From: JBEIFW01 sp044370695
GTDB taxonomy: Bacteria > Actinomycetota > Acidimicrobiia > Acidimicrobiales > Ilumatobacteraceae
Assembly (NCBI GenBank): GCA_044370695.1
Contig: JBILVB010000058.1
Location: 1-20,099, forward strand
Direction: 5' to 3'
Length of the DNA: 20,099 bases
Shown: positions 6,871 through 13,468 of the stretch, one piece after another
Position numbering within the stretch: the first letter of the stretch is position 1
Layout of the letters: each line of letters opens with the position of its first letter
Made by a program: the position numbers and the translations under genes
The notes under the pieces: generated by a model
Databases searched by the model: none
What the model saw: the letters and a program-made list of their open reading frames with translations, nothing else
Told to the model about the DNA's origin: nothing

Positions 6871-8842
6871 CGGTGCTCAGCTCCTTGCTCGGACCGCCGG
6901 CGGGCGGATCGAAGTCGGTGTCGTCGGCCACCGACGGCTCGAGCGCCCAGCCATAGGCGCCCAGCAGGACGATCACACCGCCGACGATGGCCAGCGGCAC
7001 CGAGAAGATCAGGCCGAGGCCGATGACCGGAACGCCGGAGGCCAGCACGATCGGCCAGTACGACGGCGACGGCAGGTGGATGTGCTTGTCGGCGTTGGCT
7101 TCCTGCTCCGCCATGATCTCCTCGGCGGTGGCGACCTTGCGGATCTCGCCGGTGTCGTGATCCTCGGCGTACTTACGGTGGAAGAACTCGTCGATCGAGT
7201 GCACCGGCGGGATCGAGTCGAAGTTGTGTTCCTTCGGCGGGCTGGTGGTCATCCACTCGTACGTGCGGGCGTCCCAAGGATCCAGCGGCGCGTTGCGTGG
7301 TCCCCGCGCGGTCTTGACGACGTTGATGATGAAGATCAACACGCCGACGGCGAGCACGAAGGCGCCGATCGTCGCGATCAGGTTCATCGACGTGACCCAC
7401 GGGCCCTGTACGTCGTCGATGATGTAATTCCGGCGCGACTGCCCGGCCAGGCCGGAGATGTGCATCGGAGCGAACGTGAGGTTCACGCCGAGCACCATCA
7501 GCCAGAAGTTCCACTTCCCCAGCTTCTCGTCGAGCAACCGGCCGAACATCTTGGGCCACCAGTAGTAGAAGCCGGCGAAGATGCCGAACACGGCGCCGCC
7601 GAACAGCACGTAGTGGAAGTGGGCGACGATGTGGTACGTGTCGGTCTGCTGCCAGTCCGACGGCGCGATCGCGTGGGTGACACCCGAGAGGCCACCGATC
7701 GTGAACTCCACGATCAGGCCGATCGAGAACAACATCGCCGTCGTGAAGCGGATCTTCCCGCCCCACATCGTGGCGATCCAGTTGATGATCTTCACGCCGG
7801 TCGGCACGGCGATGAACATCGTCGTGGCCGAGAAGACCGCAACCGACACCGGACCGAGGCCGGAGGCGAACATGTGGTGCGCCCACACGCCCCAGCCCAT
7901 GAAGCCGATGGCTGCGCCCGAGAACACCACGAACGGGTACCCGAAGAGCGGCTTGCGGGAGAACACCGGAAGGATCTCCGAGACGATCCCGAAGCTGGGG
8001 AGGATCAGGATGTACACCTCGGGGTGGCCGAAGATCCAGAACAGGTGTTGCCACAGCAGCGGGTCGGCCCCGGCGGCGGCGTCGAAGAACGTGGCGCCGA
8101 AGACCCGCTGGAACATGAGCAGGAACAGCGCGACGGAGATGACCGGGATCGCGAACACCAGGAGGAACTGCACCACCAGGACCATCCAGGTGAAGATCGG
8201 CATCTTCATGAGGGTCATGCCGGGGGCTCGCATGTTGAGGACCGTCACGATGATGTTGATCGAGCCGGTGAGCGAGGCGATGCCGGTGATCTGGAGCGCG
8301 ATCGCCCAGAAGTCCACGCCGTTGGTCGGCGAGAACACCGCTCCCGAGTTCGGGGCGTAACAGAACCAGCCGCAGTCCGGAAGGCCGCCGAGGAACAGCG
8401 ACAGGTAGAAGAACAGGCCGCCGAAGAGGAACAGCCAGAACCCGAGCGCGTTGATCCTCGGGAACGCGACGTCGCGTGCGCCGATCTGGAGCGGGATGAA
8501 GTAGTTCCAGAAGGCTGCGCCCATCGGCATGACGAAGAGGAACACCATCGTCGTGGCGTGCGTGGTGAACAGCTCGTTGTACGTCTGCGCCGACAGGATC
8601 GTGCCGTTCGGTCGGGCGAGCTGGAGGCGGATCAAGAGCGCCTCGATGCCCCCGATGATGAAGAACACGAACGCGGCAACCCCGTACATGATGCCGAGCT
8701 TCTTGTGGTCAACGGTGAACAACCACGACTTCCAGCCCGTGGTGTTGACCGGACGCTTGTACAGGCCGAACGCCTGGCGCGGCACTACGACCGGCGCAGG
8801 TGCCAGCTCCAGCGGAGTCGGGGGCTTCTCGACGATCGCCAT
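6863..8842 (-). CDS. ctaD: Cytochrome c oxidase subunit I
   Basis: This 659-residue protein is the catalytic subunit of the aa3-type oxidase that reduces oxygen and pumps protons. All ligands are present: His95 and His410 for low-spin heme, His408 for heme a3, and His273, His322 and His323 for CuB with the cross-linked Tyr277 (GHPEVY). Proton-channel residues are also present: Asp124 (GARDVAF), Glu275, and Lys351 in PTGVK. It is about 100 residues longer than a minimal subunit I. The extra C-terminus (about 560-659) is a charged segment plus two more helices beginning PSPSYWP, a module also seen in the 357-residue protein at 10147. The ATG is preceded by GGAGG (8850-8854) at 7 bases. Only 19 bases separate it from ctaC. 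Confidence 0.98.
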   Translation of the reverse strand: MAIVEKPPTPLELAPAPVVVPRQAFGLYKRPVNTTGWKSWLFTVDHKKLGIMYGVAAFVFFIIGGIEALLIRLQLARPNGTILSAQTYNELFTTHATTMVFLFVMPMGAAFWNYFIPLQIGARDVAFPRINALGFWLFLFGGLFFYLSLFLGGLPDCGWFCYAPNSGAVFSPTNGVDFWAIALQITGIASLTGSINIIVTVLNMRAPGMTLMKMPIFTWMVLVVQFLLVFAIPVISVALFLLMFQRVFGATFFDAAAGADPLLWQHLFWIFGHPEVYILILPSFGIVSEILPVFSRKPLFGYPFVVFSGAAIGFMGWGVWAHHMFASGLGPVSVAVFSATTMFIAVPTGVKIINWIATMWGGKIRFTTAMLFSIGLIVEFTIGGLSGVTHAIAPSDWQQTDTYHIVAHFHYVLFGGAVFGIFAGFYYWWPKMFGRLLDEKLGKWNFWLMVLGVNLTFAPMHISGLAGQSRRNYIIDDVQGPWVTSMNLIATIGAFVLAVGVLIFIINVVKTARGPRNAPLDPWDARTYEWMTTSPPKEHNFDSIPPVHSIDEFFHRKYAEDHDTGEIRKVATAEEIMAEQEANADKHIHLPSPSYWPIVLASGVPVIGLGLIFSVPLAIVGGVIVLLGAYGWALEPSVADDTDFDPPAGGPSKELSTVG

Positions 8843-8861
8843 GGATGTTCCTCCGTCGTCC

Positions 8862-10058
8862 CTACTTGAGCGTCACCAGGTAGGCGACCAGCAGGTCGAT
8901 CTGCTGCTCGCTGAGGCCGAGTGCCGGCATCCCTCGATACTTCTTGTCGTCGTTCAGCTGTGCGTACATCGGCTTCATCTCCGGGGCGTTGCGCAGCCAG
9001 GACTCCAGATCCGCCCGATTGAGGCAGTTCTCCGCCGTACCGGTCACGTAGGCCTTGTCGTACGCGGCGTCGTTCGTGCAATCGGGCTTTTTCAGGTCGT
9101 AGATCGCACCGGCGAAGCTCGTGCGACTCATCAGGTGCGTGAGGCTCGGCGCTGCGCCCGCCACCAGCTGCTGGTCCGGAGCTGCGACGACCGGTTGCTC
9201 GGTCTCCAACCCGGTCGTCGGGTCCTTCACCGTCTGGGTGAGGCCCTTCACGGTGTGGCAGCGCGCGCACTGGGCGGCGAACACCCCCATGCCCTGGAGC
9301 GCCGTCGGGTCGGTCGGCTTCGCCGCCGGCTTCTGCTGGTTCTTCGCCCAGGCGACGAAGTTCTCCGGCGTCAGCGCGACCGCGTGGGCCCGCATGTTTG
9401 CGTGCGACAGGCCGCAGAACTCGGTGCACCAGCCGAGGTAGTCGCCCGGCTCGAAGGCCTGGATGTTCCAGTCGTGGAACCGGTTCGGCACCGCATCACG
9501 CTTGCCGTTCAGCGCCGGAACCCACCACGAGTGGATCACGTCGCGCGAGGTGGTCCGCAGCGGGACCCGCACGCCGGCCGGGATGACCATCTCCCCCGAG
9601 GTGACGATGCCGTCGAGGCTCTGCCCGTTGTAGGACCCGCGGTACTGGTACTCCCACCACCACTGCTGGCCGATCACGGTGATCTCGAAGCCGGGGTCGT
9701 CCTGCTTGGTGAGGTCGAACACCGCGGCCAGGGTCGGCACGGCGATGCCCGCGAGCAGCACGGCGGGGGCGATCGTCCAGGCGACCTCGAGCTTCGGGGC
9801 GCCGTGGATCTGCTTGGGGATGCGGTCGTCGCCCCGGTCGCGGAACTTCACGACCGCGACGGCGACCACGGCGAACACGACGACGCCCACGATTCCTGCG
9901 ATCGCGAAGACCCACCACTGGAGATCGTGGATCTTCTGGGCGTCCACGCCCTTGGGGTTCCAGGTGTCGAGCGGGCTTTCGTCCCCGCAACCTGCGAGCA
10001 GGACCAGACCAGCGGCAGCGGCAGCGCCCGCCACGGCCCGGCGACCACGATTGCTCAT
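8862..10058 (-). CDS. ctaC: Cytochrome c oxidase subunit II with fused cytochrome c domain (caa3 type)
   Basis: A 398-residue lipoprotein subunit II that takes electrons from the donor to CuA. The lipobox LLAGC puts the lipidated Cys at residue 24. Two transmembrane helices lie at about 45-70 and 93-115. CuA ligands are His176, Cys211, Glu213, Cys215, His219 and Met222 (WCTEFCGLSHANM). A C-terminal cytochrome c domain follows, with CARCH at 264-268 and probable axial Met377 (YRGMPAL). The stretch between heme motif and Met is about 110 residues, longer than in most such domains, and carries Cys327 and Cys345, which could form a disulfide. The ATG is preceded by GAGGAG (10064-10069). A caa3 arrangement lets a small cytochrome c be dispensed with. 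Confidence 0.97.
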   Translation of the reverse strand: MSNRGRRAVAGAAAAAGLVLLAGCGDESPLDTWNPKGVDAQKIHDLQWWVFAIAGIVGVVVFAVVAVAVVKFRDRGDDRIPKQIHGAPKLEVAWTIAPAVLLAGIAVPTLAAVFDLTKQDDPGFEITVIGQQWWWEYQYRGSYNGQSLDGIVTSGEMVIPAGVRVPLRTTSRDVIHSWWVPALNGKRDAVPNRFHDWNIQAFEPGDYLGWCTEFCGLSHANMRAHAVALTPENFVAWAKNQQKPAAKPTDPTALQGMGVFAAQCARCHTVKGLTQTVKDPTTGLETEQPVVAAPDQQLVAGAAPSLTHLMSRTSFAGAIYDLKKPDCTNDAAYDKAYVTGTAENCLNRADLESWLRNAPEMKPMYAQLNDDKKYRGMPALGLSEQQIDLLVAYLVTLK

Positions 10059-10088
10059 GAGCGCTCCTCGTGCTCGACCACGACGACG

Positions 10089-10094
10089 ACTGTA
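10089..10094 (-). promoter_or_regulatory. Possible -10 box (TACAGT) upstream of ctaC
   Basis: On the minus strand TACAGT lies about 30 bases before the ctaC ATG, leaving room for a short leader with the GAGGAG ribosome-binding site. No convincing -35 is seen. It would allow ctaCDE to be made apart from the upstream genes. Confidence 0.25.
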
Positions 10095-10098
10095 GATC

Positions 10099-10118
10099 GG
10101 GCCGCCGTCCGACGGCCC
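10099..10118. other. GC-rich inverted repeat between the 357-residue gene and ctaC
   Basis: GGGCCG (10099-10104) and CGGCCC (10113-10118) form a 6-base stem with an 8-base loop in the 88-base gap. No T-run follows on the minus strand, so it is not a standard intrinsic terminator. It might be an mRNA processing or attenuation hairpin, or chance in GC-rich DNA. Confidence 0.3.
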
Positions 10119-10146
10119 GAGACGAGCGGCGACCCGGTGATGCGGG

Positions 10147-11220
10147 TCACGACGGCACCACGATCAGGCCGACGGCCACCGCCTTGCCCGCGACCTGCTG
10201 CTCGTAGGTGTACTTGAAGTCCTTGTCGTCGCTGGCCCGGGGCATCCGGAACACGACGTAGCCCTTCTTGTCCTTCGCCAGCTCGCCCGATGCGAATTCC
10301 TCCACGACGAGCGTGGAATTGCCCGACGCATCGGTGACGATCCGGCGGCCCTTCACGACGAGCTTGGACGGCTCCGGCGACTCGTTCACCACGAGGATCC
10401 CGATCTCGGTGCCCTTGGGGACGGTCAGGGTTTCCAGCTCCGAGCCGTTCATCGTGACCGTGCCGAACGTGTTCGACTTCATCGCAACGGCGCGCTGGTT
10501 CCCGACGAAATCGGTCTCGTGCTCCACCGGGCCGAGCGCGATCCCGGTCACCGCTGCGGCGACGAACAACCCGACCCCGACGACCGACACCCCGATCAGG
10601 ACCGGCTTCGAGAGGTCCTTCAGCCGTGCCAGCACGGCGGCGACGACCAGGATCACGGCACCGACCACGCAGAACAGCACGAGGGCGACCGTGACGTTGA
10701 TCGCGAGCATGATGCGGGAGAAGGCGTAGATCACGAACCCCGCCACGAGCGCCCCGAGGACGGGGAACTCCAGCGGGTGGAGGATCCGGCCGCGCAGCCC
10801 GGCGTTGTAGCGCCGGTCGGCGCTGGCCCGGTCGCTCCAGCCTTGGACCATCCACTCGACGACGGTTCCTGCGACCACGGCGAGACCGACGGTGGTGATG
10901 AACGCGTTCTCGACCAGACCGACGGCCGTGAGCCCGATACCGAGCGCACCGATCAGCGGCCAGGTGCTGGGCGTGACCGCCGGCGCGTTGGCCGTGACCG
11001 ACTCCGCCTCGACGGGCCGGAGCTGGCGCGCCACCATCGTTCCGGTGCCGGCATCCCGGTAATAGACGACCGTCCCGCCGACCAGGCCGGCCGCCGCCGT
11101 CAGCCCGAAGTAGACCCAGATCCCGACGAACTCGTTCGTGACGGAGAAGGTCTGGACGAAGGCGGCGAGCAACCCGACGAGCGCCAGTACGCCGTAGAGC
11201 TTGAACCCCGTGGTGAACAT
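10147..11220 (-). CDS. Oxidase-cluster membrane protein with C-terminal beta-rich (possibly cupredoxin-like) domain, unknown function
   Basis: A 357-residue protein I cannot assign to a named family. About seven hydrophobic helices lie at 8-25, 31-54, 86-103, 107-126, 152-173, 175-199 and 206-228, followed by an extracytoplasmic domain of some 130 residues rich in beta-forming segments (VPKGTEIGILVVNE, NSTLVVEEFA, KGYVVFRMP, GKAVAVGLIVV). This order resembles a cupredoxin fold, but the domain has no Cys or Met-His ligand set; the protein has only His148, His234 and Cys184. Helices 3-4 start with TPSTWPLIGALG and resemble the C-terminal extension of CtaD (PSPSYWP), while the first 130 residues recall the actinobacterial subunit IV layout (PF12270). 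It starts 10 bases after the subunit III-like gene, so it is surely co-transcribed. I infer an accessory oxidase subunit; a degenerate subunit II is another reading. Confidence 0.75.
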   Translation of the reverse strand: MFTTGFKLYGVLALVGLLAAFVQTFSVTNEFVGIWVYFGLTAAAGLVGGTVVYYRDAGTGTMVARQLRPVEAESVTANAPAVTPSTWPLIGALGIGLTAVGLVENAFITTVGLAVVAGTVVEWMVQGWSDRASADRRYNAGLRGRILHPLEFPVLGALVAGFVIYAFSRIMLAINVTVALVLFCVVGAVILVVAAVLARLKDLSKPVLIGVSVVGVGLFVAAAVTGIALGPVEHETDFVGNQRAVAMKSNTFGTVTMNGSELETLTVPKGTEIGILVVNESPEPSKLVVKGRRIVTDASGNSTLVVEEFASGELAKDKKGYVVFRMPRASDDKDFKYTYEQQVAGKAVAVGLIVVPS

Positions 11221-11230
11221 CAGTGCACGC

Positions 11231-11824
11231 TCACTTCAGGATGTAGAGGACGTACCAGACGGTGACGAGACACGCGGCCGTGGCGTGCCAGAACAACGCG
11301 ACCGCGTTCACGAACTCGCCGTCGCGCGGACCGAGGCGACCCCCGATCACCCGGAACAGCCCGATGACGGCGGCGAGGGTGGCGAAGGCCACGAGCACCA
11401 TGATCGTGCCCGAGAGGGTGAAGAACAGGGTGTTGTACCGGCGGCCGTCGGGCGACACCAGCGGCATCTCCAACCGCCGGTAGATGTAGGCCTGGGCGTT
11501 GACCACGGCGATGCCGAACACCGCGGTGAGCACCAGTGCGAGCGCAGCGTTGCGGCGATCGCTGCGCACCGCCGCGTAGGCGGCCCACTGGACCAGGACC
11601 GAGCCACCGAGCATCGTCGCCATCATCGTGTTGGCCGGCACTTCGGGCATCTCCACCTTGGCGGGGAGCCACGAGGTGGTGAACCCACCGTCCTGGCCCC
11701 GCCAGTAGAGGTACACGCCGATCATCCCGGCGACGAGCATCACGACCGCACCCGATGCGAGGGCGGTGCCCAGCATCAGCAGGCGGGGTCGCGACGGCGC
11801 CGGTGCGGGGGGCAGAGCCAGCAT
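11231..11824 (-). CDS. Subunit III-like protein lacking the conserved subunit III residues
   Basis: A 197-residue membrane protein that follows the subunit III pattern: a WRGQDGG turn after helix one, a helix ending VVNAQAYIYR where CtaE has GGQVFEF, and a C-terminal ALFWHATAACLVTVWYVLYI matching CtaE LYWHFVDIVWIVIFTLVYL. The conserved residues are lost: the helix Glu is gone, GFHGVHV is replaced by a TLSGTIM stretch without His, and WHFVD has become WHATA. Only His180 remains. The ATG at 11824 overlaps the stop of the subunit I-like gene (ATGA), so the pair is coupled and a longer frame starting in the upstream gene is rejected. I infer a partner of the subunit I-like protein, not a working copy of CtaE. 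Confidence 0.8.
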   Translation of the reverse strand: MLALPPAPAPSRPRLLMLGTALASGAVVMLVAGMIGVYLYWRGQDGGFTTSWLPAKVEMPEVPANTMMATMLGGSVLVQWAAYAAVRSDRRNAALALVLTAVFGIAVVNAQAYIYRRLEMPLVSPDGRRYNTLFFTLSGTIMVLVAFATLAAVIGLFRVIGGRLGPRDGEFVNAVALFWHATAACLVTVWYVLYILK

Positions 11825-13368
11825 CAGGCCTCCTTCCGATCCAACAGCGGCTGGGCCGACTGCACGGCGCCGAGGTCGCCGGCGAAGTTGCCCGGCGGCG
11901 GCGGTGAGGTCGTCGCCCACTCGAGCGTCAGCCCGTCGAAGGGGTCGTCACCCGCCGACTCGCCGGCGCGGGCCGACCGCAGGGCGAGCAGCCCGAATGC
12001 TGCGACGGCCAGCGCAGCGAGGATCGCACCGGCGGCCAGGATGCCGAAGCCTGCCTGGGTGGAAGACGACGAGAACCCGACGACGATCGGCCCGACGCCG
12101 GTGAGGAGCCCACCCAACGCGGCCAGGAGCCCGAGGCCGATCGCCGGACCGGTGGGCACCACACGTCCCGTGAGCTTGGGCAACCAGTACGCCGCACCGG
12201 CGATCGTTCCGACGATCCCGGCCGCGAGTGCGAGGTGGAGCTGGCCGGTCTCGAATGGGGTACCGACCAGATCGAGTCGCTCGATCGGGTACAGGATCCC
12301 GACGGCGGCCGCGCCGAGCAGGAGCAAGCCGCCGAGGACCGACACGGCGAAACCGGCGGAGAGCCGCGGCCGGCCTGCGGCGAGGCTGCGCAGGACCAGC
12401 GCCAGCACGACCAGCACGGGCGCTGCGGCGACCACGGTCACGGCGATGAACACCAACCGGGACGTGACCCGCGAATCGAACGCGGTGTTGATCGCGCCGA
12501 ACGCGAGGATGCCGGCGAATCCGATCCCCCCGCGCACCACCCCGGCGAGAGCCTGGCGCTGACGGGTCGCCGTGGCCACGGCGTCGGCGAGGATGCCGAG
12601 CACGGGGAGCGCGTAGAGCACGCTCACCGGCTGGCGGAACGCCCAGCCGACGTACCGGAGGATTCCGTCGTTGCCGCCGAACACCTGCCGGCCGTAGCGA
12701 TGGTCGACGTAGAGGTAGATCACGACCCCGACGAGCAGCGGGAGCGTGACGAGGAGCATGGCCCCGGTCACGAACCAGGACCAGGAGAACATCGGCACCC
12801 GGGCCAGCGACATCCCTGCCGTGCGGAGGCCGAGCAGCGTGGTGACGAGGCTGATGGCGCCGAGCAGCAGGGAGACCAGCATCAGACCGAAGGCCAGGAG
12901 GAACAGGTCGACCGCACGACCCTTGCCGCCGCCCGGCCCGCCGTTGGCCACGAACGACGCCACCATCAGGGCGGTGCCGACCAGCCAACCCCACAGCGAG
13001 AGCGCCGCCGCCCGGGGGAATGCGATCGCCCGAGCCCCGATCTGGAGCGGGACGATGGCGATGCCGAGACCGAGCAGGGTGGGCACGACGCCGGCGAAGA
13101 CCAGGCCGAACAGGCCGAGGTCGGAGACTTGGCGGAGCGAGTCGCCCAGGTAGTCGCTCTCGGCGGCCACGGAGATGGAGGCCAGTGCCGACAGCACGAG
13201 CGATCCGGCGATGCCGACGAGGCCGAGGCCGGTGTACAGCAGTCCGATCCGCTTGTGGTCCGCGGTGGTGAGCCAGCCGACTATGCCGCCGGCCGCTGGG
13301 ACCGGCTCGAGGCGAGCGGCGGCGATCACCGCGTCGGCGGCCTCGGGTCGAGCTTCCGTGAGGGTCAT
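11824..13368 (-). CDS. Heme-copper oxidase subunit I homologue lacking heme and copper ligands
   Basis: An intact 514-residue protein clearly related to CtaD: WLTTADHKRIG (32-42), VPLQIGARAIAFPR (106-119), RTAGMSLARVPMFSW (182-196), AGAAYWLPKLTGR (390-402) and TLEWATTSPPPPGNF (481-495) each match CtaD. The cofactor sites are replaced. Low-spin heme His95 is Gly85, GHPEVY is RQPVSV (246-250 lack His, Glu and Tyr), the His-His pair region reads FGAINTAF, and HFH is GQLHL. Asp124 is Ala114, and the PTGVK Lys is absent. Only three His occur (38, 223, 378). ATG 13368 is chosen over GTG 13380 because GGAG (13375-13378) sits 6 bases before it. Some software would label it cytochrome c oxidase subunit I, which should not be read as catalytic. 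Its role is unknown. Confidence 0.9.
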   Translation of the reverse strand: MTLTEARPEAADAVIAAARLEPVPAAGGIVGWLTTADHKRIGLLYTGLGLVGIAGSLVLSALASISVAAESDYLGDSLRQVSDLGLFGLVFAGVVPTLLGLGIAIVPLQIGARAIAFPRAAALSLWGWLVGTALMVASFVANGGPGGGKGRAVDLFLLAFGLMLVSLLLGAISLVTTLLGLRTAGMSLARVPMFSWSWFVTGAMLLVTLPLLVGVVIYLYVDHRYGRQVFGGNDGILRYVGWAFRQPVSVLYALPVLGILADAVATATRQRQALAGVVRGGIGFAGILAFGAINTAFDSRVTSRLVFIAVTVVAAAPVLVVLALVLRSLAAGRPRLSAGFAVSVLGGLLLLGAAAVGILYPIERLDLVGTPFETGQLHLALAAGIVGTIAGAAYWLPKLTGRVVPTGPAIGLGLLAALGGLLTGVGPIVVGFSSSSTQAGFGILAAGAILAALAVAAFGLLALRSARAGESAGDDPFDGLTLEWATTSPPPPGNFAGDLGAVQSAQPLLDRKEA

Positions 13369-13374
13369 GGGCAA

Positions 13375-13378
13375 CTCC
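13375..13378 (-). promoter_or_regulatory. Ribosome-binding site deciding the subunit I-like start
   Basis: GGAG on the minus strand lies 6 bases before the ATG at 13368. The in-frame GTG at 13380 has no such site, so the shorter protein is preferred. Confidence 0.55.
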
Positions 13379-13428
13379 ACACGCGTGACGGCGACCGCGA
13401 CGCGCGACGAGAGGGGTCGGCAGGGGGG

Positions 13429-13434
13429 ATCGTA
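13429..13434 (-). promoter_or_regulatory. Possible -10 box (TACGAT) upstream of the subunit I-like gene
   Basis: TACGAT on the minus strand lies in the 88-base gap after ctaB, giving a leader of about 50-60 bases. A short inverted repeat CCGAC-GG-GTCGG (13446-13457) sits just upstream, where a regulator could bind. No strong -35 is visible. Confidence 0.25.
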
Positions 13435-13468
13435 GCCATCCGGTCCCGACGGGTCGGAAATCCCCCCG

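Noticed and set aside
7740..7830. Apparent loss of the K-channel lysine in CtaD at IRFTTAML
   Set aside because: On counting against bovine COX1 the channel lysine is the one in PTGVK, which is present as Lys351.
6716..8869. A long open frame on the + strand opposite ctaD and ctaE
   Set aside because: It mirrors two clearly conserved genes, has a composition dominated by Arg, Glu, Asp and His as expected from the complement of GC-rich codons, and shows no recognisable domain.
10099..10118. The GC-rich hairpin as an intrinsic terminator
   Set aside because: No U-run follows on the coding strand, and downstream ctaC belongs to the same functional cluster.
11824..13368. Reading the subunit I-like gene as a nitric oxide reductase, cbb3 or ba3 catalytic subunit
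   Set aside because: All of those keep the six conserved His. This protein has three His in total, and only one lies near a ligand position.
11824..13368. Calling the subunit I-like gene a pseudogene
   Set aside because: There is no frameshift or stop, the start and stop are coupled to neighbours, and structural motifs are kept while only functional residues have changed.
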